A stretch of 64,000 nt of DNA, from assembly GCF_044769865.1 (NCBI RefSeq), contig NZ_JBIZWA010000001.1:62001-126000 (forward strand), given 5' to 3'. A program made the position numbers and the translations under genes. Below the pieces are notes generated by a model, which saw only the letters and a list, made by a program, of their open reading frames with translations, was not told the DNA's origin and made no database searches. The stretch comes from Homoserinimonas sp044769865 (GTDB lineage Bacteria; Actinomycetota; Actinomycetes; Actinomycetales; Microbacteriaceae). Numbering within the stretch: the first letter of the stretch is position 1; every line of letters starts with the position of its first letter. Positions 14,766 through 23,667 of this stretch are shown piece after piece.

Positions 14766-16253
14766 TTGCTAGATGATGACGTTGTGACCGTACCCGCCGG
14801 GTGGTACCCGGACCCGATGGGACTCCCACAACTTCGTTGGTGGGACAACCACTCGTGGACCGAGTTCACGTCTGCCGCGCGCACGCCACTGATCGTGCAG
14901 GACGAACCGCGGCTGGCCTATGCCGACGATGACCTTCCCTCGCGGCGTTCCCAGCGCGAGCAGCGCACGGCCGCGGACGGCGCCCGGCAGCAGCCGATGT
15001 CCAAGGCGGAGCTCATGTCGACGCTCAAGGAGCTCGAGCCGCCCAAGCCGCAGCAGATCGAACGCAACCAGCCGGCCCCCGATTTCTCCGCCGACGAGGC
15101 GGCTGCTGATGCTGCACGCCGCGAGGCGGAACAGCGCGAAGCGCAGCAGCGCGCCGCCGAGCAGGAGGCCGCCCAGCGTCGGGCCGCCGAGCAGCATGCG
15201 GCACAGCAGCGCGCGGCACAGCAGCAGGCACAGCAGCAGGCACAGCAGCAGGCACAGCAGCAGGCCTACGAGCAGCAGGGCTACCCGCAGCCCGGCTTCG
15301 GCCAGCAGCAGCCCGGCTTCGGCCAGCAGCAGCCCGGATTCCAGCAGCAGCAGGGCTACCCGCAGCAACCAGGGTTCCCACAGGGCTACCCGCAGCAGCC
15401 GGGCTTCGGCCAGCAGGCGTACCAGTCGGCACCCGTCGGCGATCCCTTCGCCGACTTCGTGCAGGCGCCGGAGGAACCACGGTCCGCGCGCTCCTCGGTC
15501 AACTACAGCGATGCGCCGAGCTTCCCGCAGCCGCACGGCCCGGGTCAGTCCTACGGCGACCCGGCAGCGCAGGCGCAGTATGCGCGGCCAGAAGAGCCGT
15601 ACGCCTACTCCCGTTCAGCACAGCGACGCCTCGACCGCTCGCAGGTCATCTACACGCCCTCCGTGTGGGCCCTCGCGATGCTGCCGCTCATGGTCATGGT
15701 CGTGATCCTGCTCGTGGTGTCGTCGGGTGCCCAGGCGGTGCCGCCCGTCGTGACGCTCGCGATCTACGGCGCGGCCTACGCCGCGGCGGTCGTGCTGGCG
15801 TTCTTCGATCGCCGCTCGCTCCTCACGGCAGGCCACCGGGCACCCGCCCACTGGGCTCTCGCCTTCCTGACCGCGCCCGTCTACCTGGTGGCTCGCTCCG
15901 TCGCGACCAACAGAGAGTTCGGCAAGGGCATGACGCCGATCGTTGTCTGGAGCTCGCTCCTCGTCATTCAGATGCTCTCCGTGCTTGCGGTTCCCGGCAT
16001 CGTCATCTCGGCCCTGCCCGAGGTCTTCAAGGCCGAGGTCGAGCAGTCCATCGCAAACGATGCGGCGATCGTCGGCACGACCCTCGACGTCGAATGCCCG
16101 AACCCCGCCGTGCAGATCGGTGTGCAGTTCACCTGCGTCGGCACGACCGAGACCGGAAACCAGGTCGAGATCGCGGTCAGCCTCCAGCGCAGCAACGGCT
16201 GGATCGACTGGCGCGTCGACTCGCAGATCTGGAAGTCGGGCGCACTCGGCTAG
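14766..16253 (+). CDS. DUF2510 membrane protein with Gln-rich low-complexity region
   Basis: 495 residues from TTG 14766. DUF2510 is at the N-terminus (VPAGWYPDPMGLPQLRWWDNHSWTEF). A coiled-coil-like Ala/Gln/Glu/Arg segment of about 100 residues follows, including four perfect AQQQ units, then PGFGQQQ/GYPQ repeats, a Pro/Ser/Tyr linker, three or four membrane helices (about 302-385), and a secreted C-terminal domain of about 100 residues with two Cys ('LDVECPNPAVQIGVQFTCVG') resembling DUF4333. Function is unknown; such proteins are common in actinobacteria and the Gln-rich part could drive self-association. TTG has GAGAGGG 8 nt upstream; GTG 14784 is the alternative start. A perfect terminator follows. 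Confidence 0.75.
   Translation: MLDDDVVTVPAGWYPDPMGLPQLRWWDNHSWTEFTSAARTPLIVQDEPRLAYADDDLPSRRSQREQRTAADGARQQPMSKAELMSTLKELEPPKPQQIERNQPAPDFSADEAAADAARREAEQREAQQRAAEQEAAQRRAAEQHAAQQRAAQQQAQQQAQQQAQQQAYEQQGYPQPGFGQQQPGFGQQQPGFQQQQGYPQQPGFPQGYPQQPGFGQQAYQSAPVGDPFADFVQAPEEPRSARSSVNYSDAPSFPQPHGPGQSYGDPAAQAQYARPEEPYAYSRSAQRRLDRSQVIYTPSVWALAMLPLMVMVVILLVVSSGAQAVPPVVTLAIYGAAYAAAVVLAFFDRRSLLTAGHRAPAHWALAFLTAPVYLVARSVATNREFGKGMTPIVVWSSLLVIQMLSVLAVPGIVISALPEVFKAEVEQSIANDAAIVGTTLDVECPNPAVQIGVQFTCVGTTETGNQVEIAVSLQRSNGWIDWRVDSQIWKSGALG
15217..15264 (+). repeat. Four perfect 12-bp tandem repeats in the DUF2510 gene
   Basis: CACAGCAGCAGG occurs four times without mismatch, encoding repeated Ala-Gln-Gln-Gln. 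The number of copies may vary between strains. Confidence 0.8.
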
Positions 16254-16270
16254 TCCGTCATCCACACGCC

Positions 16271-16306
16271 AGAAGGGGCCGCATCCACGTGGATGCGGCC
16301 CCTTCT
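16271..16306 (+). terminator. Terminator of the DUF2510 gene
   Basis: A perfect 36-bp palindrome with 18-bp arms (left arm AGAAGGGGCCGCATCCAC) beginning 18 nt after the stop codon. The following bases are GTGTGCC, not a T run, so termination may rely on stem strength or work in both directions. Confidence 0.75.
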
Positions 16307-16494
16307 GTGTGCCGGCAGGCCAGGCAGGCGCAAAGAAACGCACGTCTCGCTGAGCGAAAGGGCGCGGACATGCCCGTGGGCGGTGAGCGCGCAGTGTAAA
16401 CACCACGCGGTCACCGCTCGACGAATGCGCAATCCCCCGTGCAGAATCCCTGAGAGATTTCGGGCCTCTTTCCCAACTGCACTGCTCACGAGGG

Positions 16495-16584
16495 CCGGGT
16501 AGGGGGCCTTGTCGGTGTCGGCCTGACAGTCGCGGTCAATACCCCCGTATTCCGCGACGGGCCGACACCGGCCCCGCTACCCGG
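16495..16584. ncRNA. 90-nt nearly continuous hairpin, unknown role
   Basis: Five stems stack in order: CCGGGTAG/CTACCCGG (8 bp), GGGGC/GCCCC (5), CGGTGTCGGCC/GGCCGACACCG (11), TCGCGG/CCGCGA (6) and AATAC/GTATT (5) around a CCCC tetraloop, with small internal loops. About 35 pairs are formed. It lies between the convergent DUF2510 and SNF2 genes. It may be a terminator, a stable small RNA or an element end; nothing in the sequence decides this. Confidence 0.45.
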
Positions 16585-16723
16585 GTTGCCCCGTGTTGCG
16601 TTGCTGCAAGACTAGAAGAATCCGACCGTGTGGTATGCCCCCACTTCGGGGTGTCCCCCGACGGGTGTCCGCATTAAGGAGGACACGCTGACCAGGGGTT
16701 TCGCATGCACGATCGCCCCAGCG

Positions 16724-18883
16724 TCACTCCCCGATCGCCGCCCGGAGGAGCGCCACGAGTGCCTCGACCTGGATCTCCGAGGCGTCGACGATCTCCTCGT
16801 CACTGCCATCGAGGGCACGTGCCGCGAGGCCCGCCTTGCTGTCGATCAGCTCGGCAATCTTGGAGTCGATCGTCTGGGCTGCGATGACTCGCCACGCCGT
16901 GACGGGCTCCTCCTGGCCAATGCGGTGCACCCGGTCGATGGCCTGGGTCTGCTCCGCCGAGGTCCAGCTGAGTTCCGCGAGCACAACGTTGGACGCGGCC
17001 TGCAGGTTGAGCCCCACGCCAGCCGCAGTGAGCGACGCGACGACGACCGAAACCTCGGGATCGTCGTTGAAGGCGTCCACCTCCGCCTGCCGCTGCGTGG
17101 CCGTCTGGTCGCCACGGATCGACACCGTCTTGAGCCCGCGACGCGCGAGGGTCTCCTCGGCCGCGTCCATGACGTCAATGTGCTTGGCGAAGAACACGAC
17201 CTTGCCGACGGAGCGCGCGAGCTGTGCCGTGTAGTCGGCAGCGAGCACCGCTTTCGCCTGGCCGATGCGACGAACCATGCTGAAGACGTTCTCGCCCGTC
17301 GTGGACGACTTCGACTCCTCGAGTTCGGCACGGGCGACCATGCGCATGAGTTCGTGGCTCGGGGTGTCGCTGCCCTCGCGCGAGGAAACGAGCGAGAGGT
17401 AGCGGTTCTTGAGCCGCTGGCCGAGCTCGCGCTCCGCCTCCTTGATGCCCCGGCCGAGGTCATCGTCCAGCTCGACCGGGAGGTCGGCGATGCGCTTCGA
17501 CGGCAGGTTGGAAGCGACGTCGAGCTTCTTGCGCCGCACAATGCCCATGTCGATGACAGCCTGCCGCGCCTGGGCGAAGAAGCCGAAGTCCGCCGGCGTG
17601 AGCCCGGTCTCCTCAAGCTTGGCCATGAGCTCGAGCGTGGGCTTCTCGCCGTCGATCCAGCCGAGGAACTGCCAGATTGCCCTGAAGTCCTCGATCGTGT
17701 TGATGAGCGGGGTGCCCGTGAGGGCGATCATGAGGGCGCGCGGCCGTAGCGAACGGATGCTCTCGGCGAGCGAGAGCACGTGGCGCGAGCGCTGTGACTC
17801 CCTGTTCTTGATGAAGTGCGCCTCATCGACGACCATGCCCTGGAAGCCGAGCGTGCGAAGCCATCCGACGTGCCGGTCGAGCACGTCATAGTTGACGATC
17901 ACGACATCGGCGTAGGCATCCAGGTCGTCGCCGTCGCCGTGGATGACGGTCGCCGTGCGGTTGGGGGTCCAGCGCTCGACCTCGCGCGCCCAGTTCATCT
18001 TGACGACATTGGGCACGACGACGAGCAGCGGGTAGGAGTTGGTGGCGGATGCCGCGAGCAGCGCCTGCGCCGTCTTGCCGAGGCCCGGCTCATCGGCGAG
18101 CAGGTAGGTGCGGTGACCTTCCCTCGCGCTCGCGACGAACTCGGCCTGGTGGTGAAAGAGCTCGAGCCCGCCGGGAACGCGCCGGTCGCCCTGCGTGGGC
18201 TCGGGAAGCTCCATGCTGGCCACGTTGCCGCCGGAACCGTACTCGAACGCCCTGAAGAGGGGGTCGAGGAGTTCCCAGTTGGCGAGGCGCCGCGTCTGCG
18301 GCACGGCCTTCGGCACGACCGAGAAGTCGGGGGCGAGGAAGGGGTTGCTCAGCTGGCGGGAGATGACCGAGCGCGGCACTACCTTCTTCTCCGCCTCAGG
18401 GGTGGGTGCGGGCGTTTCGGCCGCAATGATCAACTCATCAGGGCTGAGCTCGGCGCCGGATGCCATGAGCATGTCGCGACGCAGTTTGCGCGCGGCATCC
18501 GAGACAGGCGCGTCCTCCGCGAGAAGGGCGATGAGCGAGGTGTCGCGTGCCGCCGCCTTGGCGAGGATCGTCGCGACACCGTCGAGACGCTTGAGGAGCT
18601 CGGCGCGGTCGGCATCCGAGACCTCGGTGTCGCTCTTGGCCCGCGCACGTTCCTCGCGCATCAGGAGGGCGATCACCTGGAACTTGGTGCGGTTGGCGGG
18701 CGAGACCCTGCCCCGCTCCGCCGCATTCTCGATCTCGCGTACGGCGCGCGCCAGCACAGGGATGATGCCGGCGTCGTCGCCAGGGCGCACGCGACGCTGG
18801 GTCGAGCGGCGGCCAGATCCCTTGGATGGGGTGCGTGACTTTCCGTTGATGGTGTTGCCTTCCGAACGGCCGGAGCGGGCCAT
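16724..18883 (-). CDS. SNF2-family DEAD/DEAH-box helicase
   Basis: 719 residues. A basic, disordered N-terminus (about 1-35) and a helical region to about 240 precede the SNF2 ATPase: Walker A DEPGLGKTA at about 264-272, Walker B DEAH near 355, 'ALTGTPLINT' (motif III), then the second RecA domain with 'KVVFFAKHIDVMD', 'VSIRGDQTATQRQ', 'LTAAGVGLNLQAAS' and 'AIDRVHRIGQ' (motif VI). It is likely a DNA translocase; no nuclease or methylase is adjacent, so a defence role is not supported. The ATG at 18883 has AGGAGGAAC immediately upstream. Confidence 0.92.
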   Translation of the reverse strand: MARSGRSEGNTINGKSRTPSKGSGRRSTQRRVRPGDDAGIIPVLARAVREIENAAERGRVSPANRTKFQVIALLMREERARAKSDTEVSDADRAELLKRLDGVATILAKAAARDTSLIALLAEDAPVSDAARKLRRDMLMASGAELSPDELIIAAETPAPTPEAEKKVVPRSVISRQLSNPFLAPDFSVVPKAVPQTRRLANWELLDPLFRAFEYGSGGNVASMELPEPTQGDRRVPGGLELFHHQAEFVASAREGHRTYLLADEPGLGKTAQALLAASATNSYPLLVVVPNVVKMNWAREVERWTPNRTATVIHGDGDDLDAYADVVIVNYDVLDRHVGWLRTLGFQGMVVDEAHFIKNRESQRSRHVLSLAESIRSLRPRALMIALTGTPLINTIEDFRAIWQFLGWIDGEKPTLELMAKLEETGLTPADFGFFAQARQAVIDMGIVRRKKLDVASNLPSKRIADLPVELDDDLGRGIKEAERELGQRLKNRYLSLVSSREGSDTPSHELMRMVARAELEESKSSTTGENVFSMVRRIGQAKAVLAADYTAQLARSVGKVVFFAKHIDVMDAAEETLARRGLKTVSIRGDQTATQRQAEVDAFNDDPEVSVVVASLTAAGVGLNLQAASNVVLAELSWTSAEQTQAIDRVHRIGQEEPVTAWRVIAAQTIDSKIAELIDSKAGLAARALDGSDEEIVDASEIQVEALVALLRAAIGE

Positions 18884-19077
18884 GTTCCTCCTGAATCGGC
18901 GGATGCCGAGGTATTCACGCCGAGAAAGGTCGAACCCGGCTGCACCGCACCGTGTGGTGCGCCCTTCGAGTCGCTGCGAAGCGGGATCAGCGTCGCCCTC
19001 GGGGCAGCGATTCCAGACTCAAGCAACGTGAGAACACGGTCGAGACGGTGAACGGAATCGTCAGCGCACTTTCCAGT

Positions 19078-20565
19078 TTAGTGCACGGGACGCAGATCGC
19101 GCACCGCTGGACCTTCAAGTCGGGTGCCATCGGCGGCAAATCGTGAGCCGTGGAGGGGACAGTCCCAGCTCAGCTCGGCATCGTTCCACTTGAGCACGCC
19201 ACCCATGTGCGGGCAGACCGCGCCCACCCGCATGAGCTCTCCCGCGACGCGACAAGTGCCGACGGGCGCGAGCTTCGGTCCGCGCCCCACCACACCCTGG
19301 CCTTCCGTTGGATCAGTGGGGCCCTGCAGGAGCGCCTGCGCCCAGCCCTTGACGGCGTAGACGCCCTCGGCTGCTCCCGCACCGATGACAGCGCCGACAT
19401 CCGCGAGGCTGACCCCGTGACGGTAGAGCTGCTGTGCCCACGGCATGTTGCCGCCCAGCAGCAGGTCGGAGAGCGCGAGGGCCGCGCCGACAGCATTCGT
19501 CATGCCCCACTTGTCATACCCCGTCGCGACGAAGACGCGACCGCGACCGCCCGGCATGGGGCCCACGTAGGGAACGCCGCTCACCGGTTCGTAGTCCTGC
19601 GCCGCCCACGTGTGGGTGCGCTCAGCCCCCGGGAAGTAGCGCTGCGTCCACTCCTCGAGCCCGTCGACCGCCGCCTGCTCCGAGCGAGTGCGGCCCACCG
19701 TGTGGCCGTTGCCGCCCACGAGGAGGCGCTCCTCTCCCCCGACCGGGGTCGTTCGCAGCGAGCGGGTCGAGCTGTCGAGCGAGAGGTACATGGCCTTGGG
19801 GATGTCACCGGGCACACGGTAGGCGAGGGCATAGGAGCGTTGCGGCTTGAGCTTGGCGAAGTAGAGGCCGCGGTCGAAGATCGGGAATCCCGTCGCGACG
19901 ACGATGCGTCCCGCCGTGACCTCCCCCGCCGAAGTACTCAAGCGCACAGAGGGGCCCGCCGACATCGAGGTCACACGCACTCCCTCATGGATGACGCCGC
20001 CGTGGGCGACCGTGTCTGCTGCGAGTTCGTCGAGCACGTTCATGGGGTCGAACTGCACTTGGTCGGCGAGCCGCATGACGGCGGTCGTGTCGAACGGCAG
20101 CTCCTCTCCCCCGTCCGCCGTCACCGGCAGGCCGAGGCTGAGCGCAGCCCTGAACTCCTCGCGCACCTTCCGTGCGCCCTTCGCGGTCGTCGCATAGGTC
20201 ACGGCATCCCGCACCTGCACCGGCACATCGTGCGCCTCGCAGTAGCGCAGGAGCCACTCGCGGCCCTCGCGGTTCCCCGCGACGTAGGCCTCCGCCTGCT
20301 CCCTCGTGCGGTGCTTCAGCACGGTCGAGAGCCGACTGCCCTGCAGGAGGGAGAGCTTGGCCGTCGTGTTTCCCGTCGTCACGGCGCCGATATGGCGCGC
20401 CTCGAGCACGCCGACCGCGAGGCCGGCGCGGGCAAGCAGCAGTGCGGTCGTGAGCCCCGTGAGGCCCGCCCCGATGACAGCGACGTCATAGTGTGCCCCC
20501 TCGGGGAGCGGCGTCGCGTGGGGTGAGACGGTCGGCCGGGTCTCATCCATCCAGATCGATCGCAT
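19078..20565 (-). CDS. FAD-dependent oxidoreductase with C-terminal Rieske [2Fe-2S] domain
   Basis: 495 residues. The N-terminal DAO-type domain starts with the dinucleotide fold 'DVAVIGAGLTGLTTALLLARAG' and has 'VFVATGYDKWGMTNAVG' near residue 375. The last 85 residues are a Rieske domain with CPHMGG and CPLHGSRF, giving the Cys2His2 ligands of a [2Fe-2S] cluster. This fusion is known in Gram-positive bacteria (YhfW-like), but its substrate and electron partners are not established. ATG 20565 has AAGGAGG at the right distance. It is divergent from the M20 peptidase gene. Confidence 0.88.
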   Translation of the reverse strand: MRSIWMDETRPTVSPHATPLPEGAHYDVAVIGAGLTGLTTALLLARAGLAVGVLEARHIGAVTTGNTTAKLSLLQGSRLSTVLKHRTREQAEAYVAGNREGREWLLRYCEAHDVPVQVRDAVTYATTAKGARKVREEFRAALSLGLPVTADGGEELPFDTTAVMRLADQVQFDPMNVLDELAADTVAHGGVIHEGVRVTSMSAGPSVRLSTSAGEVTAGRIVVATGFPIFDRGLYFAKLKPQRSYALAYRVPGDIPKAMYLSLDSSTRSLRTTPVGGEERLLVGGNGHTVGRTRSEQAAVDGLEEWTQRYFPGAERTHTWAAQDYEPVSGVPYVGPMPGGRGRVFVATGYDKWGMTNAVGAALALSDLLLGGNMPWAQQLYRHGVSLADVGAVIGAGAAEGVYAVKGWAQALLQGPTDPTEGQGVVGRGPKLAPVGTCRVAGELMRVGAVCPHMGGVLKWNDAELSWDCPLHGSRFAADGTRLEGPAVRDLRPVH

Positions 20566-20648
20566 GCTGCCTCCTTGAACCGTGCGGGTCTGCCCTGCAG
20601 GCTTAGCACGACACGCTTCGCCTTCACTGGGACTGCTGGCAGCCCCAA

Positions 20649-20654
20649 TAGAGT
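20649..20654 (+). promoter_or_regulatory. Leaderless -10 of the M20 peptidase gene
   Basis: TAGAGT followed by 6 nt and GTG 20661. Confidence 0.6.
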
Positions 20655-20660
20655 CGGCTC

Positions 20661-22010
20661 GTGAGCACCTACACCGCACCGGATGCCGCAGCCGCTGTCT
20701 CTCGCCTGCAGTCACTCATCCGCATTCCCACCGTGTCGCACCTCGATGAGGCGGAGGTCGACTGGGAGCAGTTCCGCCGCCTGATCGATGTCCTTCCCGG
20801 GCTGTACCCGCTCACGCACGAGCATCTCGACCGCGAGCTGGTCGCGGGCCACTCGATGCTGTATCGCTGGGCCGGGCGCGAGGAAGGCGCTCCATCCGTG
20901 CTCATGGCCCACTACGACGTCGTCGCCGCGAGCGACGAGGGGTGGCGACATCCGCCCTTCTCGGGAGAGATCGTCGAGGAGGGCGGCCAGCGGCTCATCT
21001 GGGGCCGGGGAACCCTCGATGACAAGGGCAGCATGGTCGCCATCCTGGAGGCGGTCGAGGGGGCGCTCGCGGAGGGATTCCGTCCGCTCCACGACATCTA
21101 CCTGTGCTTCGGGCATAACGAGGAGACTGCGGGTGATGGGGCCGCGCGCGTCGTGGACCTCTTGGAGTCCCGCGGTGTGCGCCCGCGGCTCGTGAGCGAC
21201 GAAGGCGGCGCTGTCGTCGAGGGGATCTTTCCCGGAGTGGACGACCCCATCGCGGTCGTGGGCGTCGCTGAGAAGGGCATCATGTCGCTCGTGCTGACAG
21301 TGGAGCAGCAGGGGGGCCACGCCTCCACTCCCCCGCGGCTCGCGGCGACGGCTCGCCTGGCGCGCGCCATCGTCGCCCTCAACAAGCGCCCCTTCCGCGC
21401 TGGCTTCACTCCCACGAACCTCGAGATGATCCGAACCCTCGGGGCCCACGCGCGCAACCCGCTCCGCTTCGCCTTCACCAAGCTCTGGCTCACGAAGCCC
21501 CTGCTCCTGCTGCTCTTCAAGCGGCTTGGTGACGAGACGGCCGCGATCGTGCGCACGACGCAGGTCGTGACGCAGCTTGATGGCGCGATGGCGGCCAATG
21601 CGCTCGCGGAACGCGCCACGGCGACCGTCAACATCCGCATCGCGATCGGCTCCTCGGTGGCTGAGGCCGTGGAGCACGTGCGGCGCGCCATCGATGACCC
21701 GCTCGTGCGCCTCGAGGCGCACGGCCCATCCGAGCCGTCGCCCGTCTCGCCGACGAACGGTGCCGCCTGGCAGGCGGTCAAGGACTCAATCGAGGAGACC
21801 TACCCCGGCACGATCGTGACGCCCTACGTCATGCTCGGCGCGAGCGACAGCAGGCACTTCACGCGCATCAGCGACCATGTCTACCGCTTCAGCCCCTTCG
21901 AGATGTCAAAGGAGGAGCGGGGCACCCTGCACGCCAAGAACGAGCGGATGCGCGTCGACACCTTCCTGCGCGGAATCGAGTTCTACGGGCGCCTCATCGG
22001 CCGTCTCTGA
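20661..22010 (+). CDS. M20-family zinc peptidase (dipeptidase/carboxypeptidase type)
   Basis: 449 residues. Zinc ligands and catalytic residues of the M20 family are visible: His in 'LMAHYDVV', bridging Asp in 'WGRGTLDDKG', catalytic Glu-Glu in 'GHNEETAGDGA', Asp in 'LVSDEGG' and the C-terminal His in 'ASDSRHFTRI'. 'QQGGHASTPP' marks the lid/dimerisation domain. The layout matches the M20/M25/M40 group that includes carboxypeptidase PM20D1 and Gly-X-type enzymes; the exact substrate is unknown. The start is leaderless. Confidence 0.9.
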   Translation: MSTYTAPDAAAAVSRLQSLIRIPTVSHLDEAEVDWEQFRRLIDVLPGLYPLTHEHLDRELVAGHSMLYRWAGREEGAPSVLMAHYDVVAASDEGWRHPPFSGEIVEEGGQRLIWGRGTLDDKGSMVAILEAVEGALAEGFRPLHDIYLCFGHNEETAGDGAARVVDLLESRGVRPRLVSDEGGAVVEGIFPGVDDPIAVVGVAEKGIMSLVLTVEQQGGHASTPPRLAATARLARAIVALNKRPFRAGFTPTNLEMIRTLGAHARNPLRFAFTKLWLTKPLLLLLFKRLGDETAAIVRTTQVVTQLDGAMAANALAERATATVNIRIAIGSSVAEAVEHVRRAIDDPLVRLEAHGPSEPSPVSPTNGAAWQAVKDSIEETYPGTIVTPYVMLGASDSRHFTRISDHVYRFSPFEMSKEERGTLHAKNERMRVDTFLRGIEFYGRLIGRL

Positions 22011-22031
22011 CGTGCCAGGAGGGGCCGCTTG

Positions 22032-22622
22032 CTATGAGGGCTCGCTGAGCCTGATCGCCTGGATCGGCCGGCTCATGGGCGGCAGGTCGCGGAGACGCTC
22101 GACCGCTGGGAGAAGCTCATCGAGCCACACCTCGTAGCCCGTCGGGCTGAGATGCAGGCCGTCATCCGTGAGTTCCGAGCGCAGGGCACCTTCCTCTGTG
22201 GCCATGCTCGGCCAGAGGTCGAGGTAGTGGGCGCGCACCGTGGAACAGAACTGTCGGAGATGGATGTTCGCGCCCTGGATCGCAGGCGCGAACTCCGCCG
22301 TCCTCGGCATGATCGACTGGAGAAGCAGCCGCACGCCGGGCAATTCCCGCCGCAGGTGCACGAGAGCAACCTCAATATTGCGCACGAGATGCTCCACCGA
22401 ACGGCGCATGCCAAGGTCGTTCGTGCCGACCAGCATCAGGATCTCTTCGGGCTGCGCGGCCACGATGTCATCGATCTGGGCGAGCACGTCATCGCTCGTG
22501 TACCCGGGAACCGCGAAGTTGGTCGACTCGGCGTCAGGGAACCACGCATCCCAATCGCCGTTCGCGGTGATGCTGTCGCCGACGAAGGCGATCTTCCGTT
22601 TCGGGTCGTGCTGTTCGCCCAT
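22032..22622 (-). CDS. SGNH/GDSL hydrolase
   Basis: 196 residues. Block I is 'FVGDSITANGDW' (nucleophile Ser), block II Gly in 'VPGYTSDD', block III 'LVGTNDLG', and block V 'DGLHLSPTGY' (Asp-His). It is a small cytoplasmic esterase/lipase or acetyl-esterase; no signal peptide. ATG 22622 is chosen because GAGAGGA lies about 6 nt upstream; a TTG directly before the ATG is a possible but weaker start. It is convergent with the M20 gene. Confidence 0.88.
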   Translation of the reverse strand: MGEQHDPKRKIAFVGDSITANGDWDAWFPDAESTNFAVPGYTSDDVLAQIDDIVAAQPEEILMLVGTNDLGMRRSVEHLVRNIEVALVHLRRELPGVRLLLQSIMPRTAEFAPAIQGANIHLRQFCSTVRAHYLDLWPSMATEEGALRSELTDDGLHLSPTGYEVWLDELLPAVERLRDLPPMSRPIQAIRLSEPS

Positions 22623-22702
22623 CAATCTGTCCTCTCACCGCTGCCGAACATCCTGCAACCACTCGCTGGGAGAACGCCAGACGCCCGCGGCGCTGTGATC
22701 CC

Positions 22703-23590
22703 CTAGGTTCCCGGTGCAGTGTCAGCGAGCCAGCCGTCGAGCGAGGAGGGCGTATCGGTGATGATGCCGTCGACCCCCATCGCGAGCGCCTCGGCCCAGC
22801 TCTCCTGCTCGTTGAGCGTGTAGAGCAGGATGCCGAGCCCTGCGTCATGCAGCAGGTGCACTGTCTCGGGGGCGACGGCAAGCGCCTTGGGGTTGGTCAC
22901 GAGAGCGATCGCGTGGTGGGCGTGCACCTCAGCCACGGCATCCTTCGGGAGTTCCCTCGCGAGGACGAGCCTCGGGATGTCCGGCGCGCCCGCGAGGAGC
23001 TGCTGGAGCGTCTCGGGTTCGAAGCTCGCGGCAACCGTTCGGTTGCCGACGCCGTGCTCGGAGACGAGCGCGGCAACCGCCGCGATACCCTCGGCAGGCC
23101 ACACCCCCTTGAGCTCGATCATCGCCTTGGTGCGGGATGTCGCGAGCAACGCGAGGAACTCGTCGAGCGTCGGAATCGTGACGCCCGTGTACTCACTCGA
23201 GTACCAGGAGCCTGCATCCAGCCGACGCAGTTCCGCCAGGGTGAGCGAGTCGACGCGCCCCGTGCCATTCGTCGTGCGGTCGACCGTCTCATCGTGGATG
23301 AGCACTGGCACGCCGTCGGCGCTGAGTCGCACGTCGACCTCGACGAAGACCATGTTGCCCTCAAAGGCGCGCTGCACCGCGGGGAGTGTGTTCTCAGGTG
23401 CCTCAGCGCGGTCGCCGCGGTGACCGGCGATGAAAGCGGGATCCCCTGGCGCCCGCAGGGTGCCGAACATGCTCGCCGCCTGGGTCTTGGTGGCCGCCGG
23501 GCCTAGCACGAGCACCAGCACGAGGGCCAGCGTGATGCCGGATGCGGTGAGTGCGCGCCTGCTCCGGGCGAGCAGGAGGACTGTCGCCAT
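22703..23590 (-). CDS. Glycerophosphodiester phosphodiesterase, secreted or membrane-anchored
   Basis: 295 residues. An N-terminal hydrophobic segment (ALTASGITLALVLVLVLGPAA) acts as signal peptide or anchor, followed by the GDPD barrel: 'AGHRGDRAEAPENT' (catalytic His, metal Glu), 'VEVDVRLSADGVPVLIHDETVDRTT' (Glu-x-Asp metal ligands and second His). It hydrolyses glycerophosphodiesters to glycerol-3-phosphate plus an alcohol outside the membrane. ATG 23590 has CAGGAG 7 nt upstream; a longer in-frame start lacks one. It follows the CAP-domain gene by 77 nt. Confidence 0.9.
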   Translation of the reverse strand: MATVLLLARSRRALTASGITLALVLVLVLGPAATKTQAASMFGTLRAPGDPAFIAGHRGDRAEAPENTLPAVQRAFEGNMVFVEVDVRLSADGVPVLIHDETVDRTTNGTGRVDSLTLAELRRLDAGSWYSSEYTGVTIPTLDEFLALLATSRTKAMIELKGVWPAEGIAAVAALVSEHGVGNRTVAASFEPETLQQLLAGAPDIPRLVLARELPKDAVAEVHAHHAIALVTNPKALAVAPETVHLLHDAGLGILLYTLNEQESWAEALAMGVDGIITDTPSSLDGWLADTAPGT

Positions 23591-23667
23591 TGACGATCTC
23601 CTGAGGTCGGGTGACCCCACGGTGTGTGGGGTGTGCCCCCACCATATACGGCCCCGTTACCGTTTTG

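Larger units (their letters stand above)
16254..16723. other. 470-nt intergenic region between convergent genes
   Basis: It contains the DUF2510 terminator (16271-16306), a 90-nt long hairpin (16495-16584) and small hairpins near the SNF2 gene stop (CCCC-ACTT-CGGGG around 16640; GTGTCC/GGACAC around 16666-16687). A strong AAGGAGG at 16677-16683 has no start codon at the right distance. No gene was recognised. Confidence 0.5.

Noticed and set aside
16495..16584. Long hairpin considered as a tRNA or tmRNA
   Set aside because: There is no T-loop GTTCGA, no anticodon arm and no tag sequence; it is a single extended stem.
16677..16723. Strong AAGGAGG followed by a possible small gene
   Set aside because: No start codon lies 5-10 nt downstream (only CTG), and the frame that follows is antisense to the SNF2 gene.
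16724..18883. SNF2 helicase considered as part of a defence island
   Set aside because: No nuclease, methyltransferase or other defence gene is adjacent; the neighbours are metabolic genes.
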